DNA of 64,000 bases from Mytilus galloprovincialis. Taxonomy: Eukaryota > Mollusca > Bivalvia > Mytilida > Mytilidae. This document shows positions 23,301 through 34,021 of the stretch, piece after piece (the first letter of the stretch is position 1; each line of letters opens with the position of its first letter). A model generated the notes under the pieces. That model was given only the letters and a program-made list of their open reading frames with translations. It was not told where the DNA came from and made no database searches. The position numbers were made by a program, and so were the translations under genes. The stretch is from assembly GCF_965363235.1 (NCBI RefSeq), contig NC_134840.1, positions 86,462,916 through 86,526,915 of the forward strand, read 5' to 3'.

Positions 23301-26300
23301 ATTTGACTTTCACGTTTCACGCTTGCGAAAAATTGTCAATATTGGTCACGCTTAGACCCAATGAGAACCACACACTAGTCAGTATTTAACTTCACCCAAA
23401 AAGATGACTCAACTTCCCTCTATATTTAAAACCTGCATACTAATTTAAATAGCATTTGCTCCCCTTGAACACTTTTTGGCCCCTTCCGTGTCATTTCCCT
23501 TTAAATTTGCTGAAAAGTCATACTTTAAGTCCATTTACAGTAACGGCTAATATTTGATTTTACCATCTTAATTTCAATTTTCATATTGAACACATTTGAC
23601 CATTCAATATGAGTTCCCATGTATTTTTGTCATATATGAAGGAGGTTTTAGGTCATGTTTTCCTAAACACCTTATTGCTATTTGTCTGTCTGGATTGTTA
23701 AAACCACAAAATCAAATATTGATGAATATGCAAGTTTTCAACAATCCCGGAACATTAACAAAGATGTGTGTGAGAGGGTGAAAATTACCCTTCTGATGTA
23801 CTGATATTTTTAGCACCCCAAGTGAGAATCTAACTCAGGACTTTCAGCACTGTAGCCATCGGTCTTAACCACAAGATCACGAACTCACATTTGATGAACT
23901 AATTTCTTCTATATTAACTGTACGTGCATAAATTCTGTATTATTTGATAACCAATCACATTCACGTTGCATGTTTGCATGATAATGGGTTCTGTATGAGT
24001 GAACTGTAGTGTATTGCAAAATTAATGCAAATTGTGACGTCAGTGCGCCTTCACGTGACATAATTATTTGTAACCAAACCGGCTTCTCATGTAATGTAAC
24101 GGTTTATTTCGTCCTCTGTGATATTTTATCCTGAGGATAATTTGTCCCGGTAATTTTTTTCCAGGCATGGTATTTCATTTCACAGGTTGATTTTTCCCAG
24201 AGGAGTGAAAATCTATCAGGTTTCTGTGTTATGCGGATAGTATGTACGGGTATATATTTGCCGTATTATATTTCACAGAACCGTGTGAAAAAGAGTCCCA
24301 TTAACTACTATGTAAGTTACTCTCAATCAATATATACCTGACTATAATTATAAAATGTTTACAAAGGTAGGCAACTGTCTAGGGCCAGGTAAGGGAGGGG
24401 AAAAATTAGTATTAGTACTATTTCGCAGAACGATAAACAGATGCATAGACAGACCAAGGGGGTGGGGGAAATTTAGCTTATGACATATATGTAAGAAATC
24501 ATTGAAGCTTGATGGGAGTGGGCAACCCTCTGGTCCATCAGAGCCCCCACACCTTTTTGAAAAGTTCTGGATCTGCCACTGAGATTTGCAGGTTTTCTTA
24601 GTAAAGATACCTTAAAATATCACAAACTGTGTGCTTTCCAGACCATAGTTTACATTTTTTTTCATATTTTGCCGTGTCAAAATGACCTAAATTTAAAGGA
24701 CAGTATATAGACCCAAAAATGGTATATCACATTCTACACATCAAGATTTTAGCAGGAAAGACTGCCATTGGAGTTTTTAACCATTGTGACTTTTTAATTT
24801 GATCTACTCCACTAATTAAAGTCATTGAAGTAGAATATTTAATGTAGGTTTGTCCACATTTTGGTATATATTAATACATGTTTAGAAATAATGTTGAGCC
24901 TGTTCCTAGATGCCTGTTATAGACTTCAATATTTATTGTTTATTGAAAATAAATGGAATCAATTCTTTCAGAAAAGTTTAATTCTATGGAAATGTATCCC
25001 CCCTTTTATAAGTTGAAAAGGCTACATAGAGGTCAATATACAGTCTCCAACAGAAAACCAAAAAAGGAAAAATAAAGTGAATTTTGGAGAATTATTAAAT
25101 GTACATGCATTTGAAATATTTAAGATATATTGTTTCAATTTTTTTAGTTCTAGGTTCCACATAACTACCATTTTAGAAAACGATTTCAATGCTAAGTCTA
25201 TTAGAGGGATATTTGATTTTCATTGGTTGTAAATATGGAATCTTATTCAGTGGCAAAGGAAATAGACACTGACAAGTCTTAGATAACATTTTATATAGTT
25301 TTGAATTTTTCTTCGTCAGTTGACTAAAATTAGATGGAGGTGTGTTCTAATTTCCAACAGAGGAGCAATCAACATATATCAATATGTGCATGAAGCAAAT
25401 TGATAGTTGCTAGATACTGAATGATTATATCCACAATAAAGGTTTAACCTGTGCATATATACTTAAAACAAGATAAAAAAAGTCATGTCTTTTTCAGGAC
25501 TTCTGAATCCAATCATGTAGTATGGAATGTTATTGAGATATGGTTTGGGTGGATGAATGGTCATGAAGGACCTGTAGTACAAAGTATATCACTGGATTTA
25601 GCTCTTTGTCTAAGTGTATTATTAAAGTACTTTGCTTTGAGCTCAGTTCATTGTTATGCAATTCATTCTTTGTGAAATTAAGATTTGACAGACAACTCTA
25701 ATGGACAAGGATTTGTCAAAGTAGTATCATCTCTATGTACAATGTAAGTATTCAGGAGATAAAAAGCATTCTATTTTGATTTGAACCATACATTTTATAA
25801 AAAAAAGTGGGAACAAATTTACCGGACAATGCTACTCCCACTACTAGCAATATGATGCTAGGTTGTTTTAATACATCTGTATTGCCTGCTGATGACTCGG
25901 CCCTGAGTGTAAACGGTCCTTCAATTAGGAGGGGAAAAAATTATAAGGCCTATCCAGTCTAAGGGAGCTACCATTTGATTTTTATGGGGGGAGCTAGGAT
26001 GAAATTTGAAAAAAAAGGCAGGACAGGATTTTGAGTAAAAAAAACAGGCAGGATGAGTAACTTGGCAAAAAAAAAAAGGCAGGATGACAATTGTTGTAAA
26101 AAAGTCAGGATAAGCTAAGAAAAAAAGAGGCAGGACCGAATAGACTGAAAAATAAAAAGGCAAGACAGAGATTACAACTAAAAAAAAGGCAGGACAAAAT
26201 TTTTCATCCTAGCCCCCCCATAAAAATCAAATGGTAGCTCCCTAATCGATTTCTAAAACTATACTTCATTGCACATGTTCAACATTTTTATACAACCACA

Positions 26301-29300
26301 AAAAATTTGGGGTCGTAAATTGGTATCCTGTCCGAAAGATGGTTTCTGGATAATAACTTTATTATAAGTCAACAGAAATCAACAAAATTATAACACAACG
26401 TTTATAACCACAAAAGGAAGCTTGGGATTGATTTTGGGGGTTATGGTCCCTAAGGTTTAGGAATAAGGGGTACAAAGGTGCCCAAAACAAGCTTTAATCT
26501 AGTGTCGGTTTAAAAAGTTGTGTATAAGTATTTCAATTGTTCTGAAATTGTACCACAATGTTTAATACCATAAGTAGAAGGTTCGGATATATTGTGTGGG
26601 TTATGGGACAAACAGTCTAATAATTACGGACCAAAAACAAACATTTTTGTAAATTCAAGACCCTTAATTGGAGTTTGTCCAGAATGGTTCTTGAATTACC
26701 TAATACCAATGCTTTATGAAATCTTCTTTGAAAATTGGAGTTATCTTTCTTTGTTCAGTCAACTTAAATCAATTATACAATATACAATGCAATATTCACT
26801 TTATTACCAACTGATAAATTAAAGCAGTCATTAATAACCATTCAGTGATTGCAAGCACTTTCTAGGGTATGCCCTTTTACAAATGGAAAAATTATACATT
26901 TTTTTAGTTTCTGATCTCTTAACTGAAGTTTGTCTCCTCTAAATGTTTCTCATTTCAGAAATTAAAAAGAAAATTTCTTTAGATATTTTTGTTTGAAAGG
27001 ATTAATATTCAGCAGCATAGTGAATTGCTCCTAACACAAAAGCAAAACAAATATTTAAGTTCATTAGACCACATTCATTCTGTGTCAGAAACCTAAGCTG
27101 TGTCATCTATTTAATCACAATTCAAACTCAGAGCTGTTTCCAGCTTGAATGTTGTGTCAATACTAGCCCCAACTGTTCAGGCTTCGACCTCTGCAGTCGT
27201 ATAAAGCTGGGCTCTGCGGAGCATCTGGTCCATTCATTTGTTTATTTTTCAATTTGTGTGAATTAACATAGTTACAGTAAATGCTAATTACTGCACTTTC
27301 ATACCACAACAAATATTGTATTGGTACATGTATCACTCAAATGTGTATCCATATAACAAAAAAAATGAAAAGGAATAATTTTGCATTACCTTTTGAATAC
27401 TATGACTTTTTAGATATGTAGACATATTAAGACTCATTAGTAGATGTTGATAATATTGGCTTAAAATGCTTGAAATTCTATCAGATTACTTTTGGAGCAG
27501 TTATGAGTTTTGAAATTAGAAAGATCATATCATATGCAACAAGTGTAGTAAGTTTCAAGTTGATTGGAATTCAGCTTCATCAAAAACTACTTTGACCAAA
27601 AACTTTAACCTGAAACTCCCACTTCCATTTTCTATGTTCAATGGACCGTGAAATTGGGGTCAAAAGTCTAATTTGGCTTTAAAATTAGAAAGATCATATC
27701 ATAATGAACATGTGTACTAAGTTTCGAGTTGATTGGACTTCAGCTTCATCAAAAACTACCTTGACCAAAAACTTTAACCTAAAGCGGGACAAACGAACGA
27801 ACGGACCCACAGACCAGAAAACATAATGCCTATCTACTATTGTAGGTGGGGGCATAAAAAAATTAATAAATAACACTCATAATGCTCAGATTTGGTTGTC
27901 ATCGTGCAACATAGTTAATAACACCATATAGAAAAAACATAGAACTCATTTTGTCATAAGACACTGTCAAACATCCATACATACTATCCACACTCATCTG
28001 TGTCCACACTTGTCTTTTATTTAAAATAAGTTATATTTAATGCGTTTCCCTCGGTTTTAGTTTGTTACCCCGATTTTGTTTTTTGTCCCTGGATTTATGA
28101 GTTTTGAACAGCGGTATACTACTGTTGCCTTTATATACTAGTGGAAATAAAATGCTTGTAACTATAGAGCAGTGTATACTTACTTCTAAAGTGGTTACTA
28201 AAAACTTGGCATCGGAATCAATAAAACCATTTCCTGAAAGTAAAACATATACCTGTTTTAGCGAAAGTGGTATAATAAGTAACGCTACTGCAATTACTTT
28301 TGACAGGAAAATAACCCTCTGCAATTTATTTCTTTGAAAAGGAAGTTTCATTATAAAACACATAAAGTTATATAGAGGATGGTATGATTTGGAACTTAAT
28401 TTACTTTTTTACTGGTATGCAAATACTTATCACCTTTGACAGAAAATGTCCATGTTTCCAAATTATATAAATAAAAACTGAACTACATACCAGACAAATT
28501 AATTTTTCGAAGACCTGCATTCACGTTCAGCATACGACAAATACTTTGGGCTCCTTCTGATCCTAGTTTGTTGTCTGCCAAACTCTGTAAAAGAGCAATT
28601 ATTCTTAATTTGCTATAGCGATTATAAAAGATTAACAATTTGCGTTGAAAGTTGACAAAATATGCTAGAAATCATCAGTCTGATTGAAAGAGAAAAAAAC
28701 AGGATGTTACAGAAAGTTGTGAATTAGGCAGTCATGTCATGTAAAACGAGAGAAAATGTGCATAAAGCAACCATTACAAGCATTTAATAGATAGGAGATA
28801 GGTGATGAGCATTAGGCAAAAAATGCATGAATACTTTAAAATAGTCAAATACAAAAGGTTTTCTTTATTTTATGGAAAGTAAAATTCTAAGCGTTTTTGA
28901 AGTGGGTTTTTTTCAGAAACAATGAATATTTAAAATGACTTCATAATTTTGTGAGTAATATTTTAAACCAGGTTCAATCCACCATTTTCTACGTTTGAAA
29001 ATGCCTGTACCAAGTCAGGATTATGACAGTTGTTGTCCATTCGTTTGATGTGTTTTATTAAGGACTTTCCGTTTTGTATTTTCCTCGGAGTTCAGTATTT
29101 TTTGTGATTTTACTTTTTATCAAGAACATTGTTTTGTGCAGATTATAATTGTTATTACCAGATCTGTTATGTATTCATTCTCTTCCAACATCTTGGAAAT
29201 AGCTTCACCTCCTTCTGCTTGTATCCAATTTCCGTCCAAGTTTAGTTTTTCTAGTGATATATTATCCTATAAAACACCAGAAACTTACAATGATGTTCAG

Positions 29301-32300
29301 TTGGCAACATCTATACTAGTAATAGTACTTATTCAAGCTTTAGCTAGTATTGCCTCGTAGCCAGTTATTACAATGAATATGATTTTTCGTTTTACTGATT
29401 CACTTCAACTTGTGTATATAAATGCAAGATGTTATTGATATATTCCTAGTTGTCCAATTGATATATTCCTAAATGTCAAATTTAGGGGGGTATCAACGAT
29501 GAAAATATATACAGCATACTAAGCTTTCAAAAAAGAAAAGCACAAATACAATTATTTCATAATTTTCAATACAAGTCAGGCTTGCATTTATGGTTTTGTT
29601 AGGAAAAACCTGATCTGATAATTAAAAAAAACAAAGTAAGCAAATAAATATTGATATTTTTGTTTAGTACGGTTTTTTCGGGGTTTTTATTTTTTAATTT
29701 TTTGCTGTTATTCTGGTCAAAGTAGATGTTTTGTTAATTAATTATTTCAAACCTATGGTATTGAGCGTCTCTGATATTCCAGAATCACAAGTCATTCAAT
29801 TTTTTTAATCAGTGTCGCATGTTTAATGTGACATATTGAAAGCCTTCCGTGTGGTGTTTTTTCTTTCTTTATAATAATAGTTCTCGTTTCATTTATACCA
29901 ATTAGTTTGAACATAATTATTTAAACTACTTAAAATATTTTGTCGTACTATGTCATTATTTAAGGTGGTACCTAACACTACAGGGAGATAACTCTGTAAA
30001 GTCAGCTAAACGTTTTAATTACGTTGTGTTGTAAAAGGAATATTAAGCTTCTCAATGATCAAAATTTGTGTTTGTCAAACTGCTATATAACCAGTGTAAT
30101 TTTTCTAACAAAACGGTTGGTTCAAAATTTTTGAAATTTTTATATTTTCGTTAAAGGGTCAAAGTAAATACTTTGACAAAATTTTATGAAAATTAAACGA
30201 GCCAAATAAATTTTAGTGAAAGTGTTGGGTACCACCTTAAAAAAAATGAAATGCAGGAGTCGATTTTCATTATTGGTAATCAATTTTAATTGTACCTACT
30301 CGCAACACGAGGGCAATAGCCTTAGCTGCTGTTGGACTTAGTCCGTGGTATCGCATGGTTATCTCATTGTCTGTAATATGTCGAACAAAATACGATATAG
30401 GGACAAGTCCGTATTGTTGGCAGATCTTTAAGTAATTACTTTTCCCTGTAGTATCGTGGTAGAAAATCTCTTCTGAAAATAGACAAACACAAATACCATT
30501 AAAATTAAAACTCTTCAAAAGACAAGTTCGTAATGATTTCGTGGGTTTTAAAAAGACTTGTTGTTCAACTGAACTAATATTGACAACCATACAATTTAAA
30601 CATTATAAAATATTCATGAAATGAAAATATGATCTTTGTTAGTTCTTTCTTGTGAAAGATAATTCATAATTTTAAATTTTAAAATCTAGCTTTCTTCCGT
30701 ATGGATTTTCACCTTGTCAGTTTGTATACAGCCAGGAAAAAAATGTTTATGTTCTATTAATTCATACATAACAACAATAAAATTACTATGCAAGTGAAAT
30801 ACAAATATGTTCCCTTGTATTGTCATGTTGGTTTACAGGAACTTTATTCAAAAGACACTTACAGATATGTAATTTATTAATACATATATATCAAATATTT
30901 TATCTAAATTCTTCACAAATCAGGTGACCATCAAACTAGCTGTTGCTATATTCGTTTCCATGGAGAAAAAAGCACAAAGATCGTACCGACATCAGTGTGA
31001 TGGGATCGATTGTTATTACAAATTAAGCTTCCATATCAAATATAAGGATTTGCTCTTTTTTTCTTATCAGTTATTAATAATGATTTTAAATCCTATTTTA
31101 TATCTGTCAGTTTGTCTGTGGATCGACCATCTGTTAAGAATTTTTTTAAACCAGACAACACGAACTTTTTTATTCGTGAACTTGAGATATAAATTGAACA
31201 ATATCTCCCATAATGCAATGTTCATAAGAACAAACATTCCAGTCATCTATAAAGACGTAAAAGCCCTCCATTTAAATTTAAGGGAAAAATAAAAGAATAC
31301 TAGTATCAAATAAGCATGTTAAGGTTGGCTTTCTGGTTGCTATAAAAAGAAGTATTTGATAAAAATATTTGCATGATTTTGTATTCTGAAAATAAAGAGA
31401 GCAAATAGCACCCAAACAGCATAAGCAATAGACATATTCTGTCCTTAACATGCCTGAAATATTTGCCACAGGACGTTTAGCATCAATCAATAGATCTATA
31501 AACCACAGTTCTGTGTACATATGTATATGTTTATTTCAATAGTTCGGGTTTATGATGCATAGTTGGTTCAGACGAACATAATTATCTGTAATCTTTCATG
31601 CAATACAGTAGGACCAGTTTGGGATAGATCATGTTTGAACAGTTAGTACTATCAAGGAGGTTATATAACCTTCTTGCTACAATAAATAAATTCCTAACTT
31701 GTAATTATATTCTGACACTACCTACCATCAACTTCTAAATCTGTATCATAATCGTCCTCTGTTAACTGAGGCTTGTTTGTTTCTTGTGGCAAGACAATGT
31801 CCACTTCCTCCTCACTTTCACTGATATCGCTTCCATAATCCCCATCATCTTTTAATTCAGTAATTAAAAAGTCTTTTTCTAACTCAAGCTGAGATTCAGA
31901 AACCTCGAAGTCATTAGCCGGTGTGCGTATTAACATTGCTCGCGACCTTTGTGAAGGAACACGTGTAGGACCTTGAGTAAGGTCATCCCTGGGACTAAGT
32001 CCATTTTTATTGTTGTTTTTATCTTGTTCTTCATCTTCTGTTTCCTCTTGGACGGATTCCAAGGGAAAATGTACCTATAAAGATGATATATAAACAATTG
32101 TTGGTTCATATAAATGACATAATAAAGCGTGATTATTTTAGACATATGGTTTTATTAATTTCTTTTTTGTAAGTCTGTCGATCATTTTTCAGGCAAAATG
32201 GAGATTACCGGGTCTTTATAGTGTGCAAAGAGCATTAACAGTTACAACTATGTGGATACGAAAATATACTAATAAATTCTAAATAAGAGAGACGCATTAT

Positions 32301-33415
32301 AACAAATATTCCTAATTCCTATATATTGTTATCCTTTAATTGTGAATTTCGACATTTATCGGACATAAAATAAAACATTATTTTGTATGTAAATAAAACG
32401 TAGAAGTACAGTCATTTGAAAACATGATTCGGGAGAATACTAATTCATTAAATAGTCATGCATGGATGAAAGAAATGAGTAAATAAAAAATAATATACAT
32501 TTTAGGAAGTAACAGTCTAGAAGTTTAATGTGTACTCTCAAATAAACAATAACCAAATGACTTTGAATGACAGGCATTTTCCCTTATGTTCGTTTACTTT
32601 TATTGTTAATGGTGGTGGTGGCTAATAAGTTTGATGCTCTTAAATAAATATAAAAGAAAAATGAATGAATTATATTTCTTTTCTCAAACCAGGATACAGA
32701 CGTTTTTAATTTTTTTTTTTAACTGAAATGTTCAACATATAAAAAACAAAATAACATTGACGTTGACGTCAACATTTTCTTCCAATAAGCAAAAGCTCAG
32801 ACGGATATTATATTTGTTTTTATCTTGGGATAAAATAATATGAAACTTTTAATACATATTAAAATTTCATCATATAGGAGGATTAAAATTAAGACTAGGT
32901 TGAGAACTTGGAAGTAAACATGATGATATTGGCGCCATATAAAGCATGATCTGGATTAAAATTCTCAATGTTTGCGGATTTAGTTAATTACAAAGTTAAA
33001 ACAACTTGAATAAAATTGAGAATGGAAATTGGGCGTCTGTCAAAAAGACAACAACCCGACAAAAGAGCAGATATACAATGGCATATAGAAGATTTTTTTC
33101 CTCATTTTTCTGTTTATTTATTCATTTGAACATCCTGAAATATACGCTATAAACATAAATATTTAAACAAAAACGTACATCTTTTATTAGATCGTTCAGT
33201 GTCTCGTCTCTTTTCATAAGCATTTAAAATTTAACCATTAAATGGAACGTGTAATTAACACATTGTTTTAATTGAATAATGACAATACTAATCAACAATG
33301 TGCTAGATCAGAATGATGACCTTTTGAAGAAGAAAAATCGTAAAATGATACACTACTAAGCACGTACCTGTTGAGGGGTTTCTGTTTGGTTCTCCATCTC
33401 CCCCTGAATAATCAT
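14371..33415 (-). CDS. LRRC74A/B-like leucine-rich repeat protein, 13 exons, 561 aa
   Basis: Exons in order of translation: 33415-33368, 32074-31726, 30472-30300, 29266-29159, 28584-28491, 28233-28184, 21516-21435, 20878-20793, 20645-20451, 18003-17908, 16923-16648, 15756-15671, 14413-14371. All junctions are GT-AG and in phase (1686 nt). The ATG at 33415 has an in-frame TAA 9 bases upstream. Residues 17-132 are acidic and probably disordered; about 133-190 hold the family segment with GKSNYLKICQQYGLVPISYF and YHGLSP; about 191-430 hold ribonuclease-inhibitor-type LRRs (LEKLNLDGNWI, LRKINLSGNGF, LKDLNLSHNLFGEEGG, IDLSWNHL, INLSWNGF, IDISGNRL, MEELDLT). The C-terminus has two degenerate EF-hand loops (YDSDQTLLVTPEDF; ADDQSGRIYFGDF) lacking a full set of calcium ligands. 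Order and spacing match vertebrate LRRC74A/B, whose biochemical role is not established. It could be another member of the same LRR family. Introns hold many repeats, including the retrozyme dimer. Confidence 0.88.
14790..14965 (+). mobile_element. retrozyme-like element, copy A (partial)
   Basis: From AGCCGTATTTGGCATCACTT through TCCTTAATGCTCCTTAAC to the hammerhead core and the trailing CTCAGTGGTACCTTTGATAAC, this matches the repeat unit seen twice at 18386-18895. It lies in the last intron of the LRRC74-like gene, on the strand opposite to that gene. Confidence 0.75.
14874..14917 (+). ncRNA. hammerhead ribozyme (type I), copy A
   Basis: Stem I GCGTCA (14874-14879) pairs with TGGCGT (14912-14917); core CTGATGA at 14880-14886; stem II GTCT-TATGT-AGAT with a G-U closing pair; GAAA; then CGCGCGTC with cleavage expected after C14911. 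Stem III is only ACGCGCGT, a self-complementary octamer with no real loop, as in hammerheads that work best as dimers. Confidence 0.8.
18446..18489 (+). ncRNA. hammerhead ribozyme (type I), copy B
   Basis: Stem I GCGTCA/TGGCGT; core CTGATGA at 18452-18458; perfect 4-bp stem II GTCT-TTTGT-AGAC; GAAA; stem III octamer ACGCGCGT; cleavage triplet GTC ending at 18483. All conserved core bases are present. Confidence 0.87.
18809..18852 (+). ncRNA. hammerhead ribozyme (type I), copy C
   Basis: Identical core and stems to copy B: GCGTCA, CTGATGA (18815-18821), GTCT-TTTGT-AGAC, GAAA, ACGCGCGT, GTC ending at 18846, TGGCGT. Exactly 363 bases downstream of copy B. Confidence 0.87.
19205..19345 (-). repeat. 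SINE-like repeat, reverse copy (family also at 28965)
   Basis: AAAACGGAAAGTCCCTCATC, CAAACGGCTACG and CGTCATATTCCTGACTTGG match, in reverse complement, the segment at 28965-29125 (CAAGTCAGGATTATGACAGT, TTCGTTTGATG, GGACTTTCCGTTTTG). An abundant bivalve short repeat; no promoter boxes were identified. Confidence 0.65.
19519..19806 (-). repeat. dispersed repeat with GGACGAACGGACGC motif, copy 1
   Basis: GTGGACCGTGAAATTGAGGTC, AAATTAGAAAGATC, TACTAAGTTTCAAGTTGATT, TCATCAAAAAC, GACGAACGGACGCACAGACC and the end TAGATGGGGCATAAAAA occur in the same order at 27605-27860. A truncated piece with the left end AAGAATGTGTCCATA recurs near 20963. Orientation is arbitrary. Confidence 0.8.
21598..21656 (+). 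repeat. TTATTTTTA-type microsatellite
   Basis: Imperfect tandem TTATTATTTTTATT units just downstream (in plus coordinates) of the exon at 21435-21516, inside an intron of the LRRC74-like gene. Confidence 0.8.
22046..22445 (+). repeat. tandem duplication of a ~250-bp segment in an intron
   Basis: TAAGGAGAGTTNTNCAAATAATGTGAATACACAGA..CC.CCATCC..., with CTAACAACATTCCATTTTT and TTCCGATT-like ends, occurs at about 22052-22185 and again at about 22303-22440. The copies differ by many substitutions, so the duplication is old or the copies are two insertions of one repeat. Confidence 0.7.
22772..22950 (+). repeat. dispersed or duplicated segment, copy 1
   Basis: GAACTAATTTCTTCT, ATTCTGTATTAT..GATAAC.AATCACATTC, ACGTTGCATGTTTGCATGA and GTCAGTGCGC..TCACGTGACAT.ATTATTTGTAA are repeated in the same order at 23896-24075. 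The two copies are about 1.12 kb apart. Confidence 0.75.
23098..23345. repeat. CCCG-rich dispersed repeat
   Basis: Repeated short phrases (CCCAGATCCCACTTACTG, CCCATATCCCGCTTACAC, CCCATTTCCCGTTTTCACG, CTCATTTCCCGTTTTCATG) follow a G-run (23126-23137). The internal periodicity and unusual base composition suggest a mobile-element fragment. Short ORFs on both strands over it are not genes. Confidence 0.5.
23806..23890 (-). repeat. tRNA-derived SINE head (A and B box-like)
   Basis: On the minus strand the sequence reads GTGAGTTCGTGATCTTGTGG (A-box-like TGATCTTGTGG) and, about 40 bases on, GAGTTAGATTCTC, one mismatch from the B-box core GTTCGANTC. The spacing suits an internal RNA polymerase III promoter. 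It does not fold into a clean cloverleaf, so a SINE head or tRNA pseudogene is more likely than a functional tRNA gene. Confidence 0.5.
23896..24080 (+). repeat. dispersed or duplicated segment, copy 2
   Basis: Second copy of the segment at 22772-22950; it directly follows the tRNA-like sequence at 23806-23890. CACGTGACATAATTATTTGT marks its right part. Confidence 0.75.
24470..24581 (-). mobile_element. decayed CAGTGGCGGATCC-type MITE fragment
   Basis: Ends GTTCTGGATCTGCCACTG, matching the right end of the element at 12842-12995, with AAATCATTGAAGC and CCCCAC blocks shared with the 49925 copy in reverse. The left end is not recognisable. Confidence 0.55.
25962..26243. mobile_element. 282-bp TIR element (ACCATTT/G-run type, member 3)
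   Basis: Left end AGGGAGCTACCATTTGATTT followed by TTATGGGGGGAGCTAGGATG; right end is the inverse with one extra base. The interior is a purine-rich series of AAAAAAAGGCAGGA(CA/TG) units, seven or more in number. No coding capacity; the minus-strand ORF through it is an artefact. Confidence 0.9.
26285..26610 (+). repeat. dispersed repeat with AACCACAAAAGGAAG motif
   Basis: GGGGTCGTAAATTGGTATC, ACCACAAAAGGAAGCTTGGGATTGATTTTGGGGGTTATGG and ATACCATAAGTAGAAGGTTCGG are characteristic phrases of a repeat type common in bivalves; the second and third are two diverged copies of one internal unit about 170 bp apart. Confidence 0.55.
27064..27240 (+). repeat. dispersed repeat, copy 2 (first copy at 3875)
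   Basis: CATTCTGTGTCAGAAACCTA, CAAACTCAGAGCTG, GAATGTTGTGTCAATAC, GTTCAGGCTTCGACCTCTGC and CTGCGGAGCATCTGGTC match the copy at 3875-4030 block for block. Confidence 0.65.
27480..27862 (-). repeat. dispersed repeat with GGACGAACGGACGC motif, copy 2
   Basis: A longer copy of the repeat at 19519: AAATTAGAAAGATCATATCAT, AAGTTTC.AGTTGATTGGA and TCATCAAAAACTAC occur twice here (near 27515 and 27690), so this copy contains about 1.5 internal units of ~180 bp, ending with GAACGAACGGACCCACAGACC and TAGGTGGGGGCATAAAAA. Confidence 0.8.
28965..29125 (+). repeat. SINE-like repeat, forward copy
   Basis: GGTTCAATCCACCATTTTCTAC, TGCCTGTACCAAGTCAGGA, TTCGTTTGATGTGTTTTAT, GGACTTTCCGTTTTG and TTCCTCGGAGTTCAGTA: the reverse-complement partner is at 19205-19345. 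It sits in the intron just downstream, in plus coordinates, of the exon at 28491-28584. Confidence 0.65.
29960..30240. mobile_element. 273-bp MITE with TTAA target duplication, copy 2
   Basis: Same length (29964-30236) and same ends as copy 1 at 4958-5230 apart from one change in the right terminus (GTTGGG for GTTAGG), flanked by TTAA at 29960-29963 and 30237-30240. It lies about 60 bases from the exon at 30300-30472, in the intron. Confidence 0.92.
33022..33085 (-). repeat. short dispersed repeat fragment (family also at 40150)
   Basis: GGAAATTGGGCGTCTGTCAA and AAGACAACAACCCGACAAAA match in reverse complement TTTGTCGGGTAAC..GTTGTTGTCTCTTTGACACG and TCCCCATTTCC at 40190-40245. Confidence 0.5.
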
Positions 33416-33960
33416 TCTATACAATTATTTCATCCTTTCTTTCGACTTTATTTCATATCACTGTTATATATGTTTTATATTTGTATGCCAACTGTCAGCC
33501 ATTAATATAAACAAACTTTCGTCAAGTGTAGTTTAGCCTATGATCGATTCATTCAATTAAATGGCAATGGTTGACAGCGACAGGTTCGATCAGGTTTTGA
33601 TAGTATACCTTTATACATTTAAATTACCACGTAATCCGCTTTCATACCTGTAATTAAGTTTGAAACCTTTAAAGAAAATAAAAATCATTGGGAAAAGTAG
33701 TTTGTGCATTTAAATTAACAGTGTGTCAACGAATAGTAAATCGTTAAGATTTTTTCGGAAGAATTTACCTAAAATTCTAGAAAACACAGAAAAACAAAAA
33801 AATAAGAAAAAATTAAAGAAGGCAAAAATGGACAAAAAAAAGGAAAAAAAAATAAAAAAAATTATTTGTTATTATTATATTCTTAAGAAGACAAAATCAG
33901 TAAGGCTTTTTGATATAAAGGATTTCGAAGCTGTTAGTATAACCCAGGTATAACCACATA
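33416..33960. other. 5' flank of the LRRC74-like gene, no gene seen
   Basis: Should hold the 5' UTR and promoter of the minus-strand LRRC74-like gene; no clear TATA box or initiator could be assigned. A lysine-rich ORF at 33723-33953 is an A-rich low-complexity frame, not a gene. Confidence 0.35.
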
Positions 33961-33998
33961 GGCACTTGTCTCAGATTTTTTTTTCTGAGACAAGTGCC
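33961..33998. repeat. perfect 15-bp hairpin
   Basis: GGCACTTGTCTCAGA (33961-33975) and TCTGAGACAAGTGCC (33984-33998) separated by eight T. It lies 24 bases left of the Tc1-like element; unrelated to that element's own termini. Confidence 0.85.
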
Positions 33999-34021
33999 TG
34001 TGTATAACCATTAACTATCTA

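Noticed and set aside
23806..23890. Functional tRNA gene on the minus strand
   Set aside because: A- and B-box-like words are present, but no acceptable cloverleaf or acceptor stem could be drawn; SINE head is more likely.
33723..33953. Lysine-rich 76-codon ORF
   Set aside because: A-rich low-complexity sequence in the intergenic region; composition alone explains the frame.
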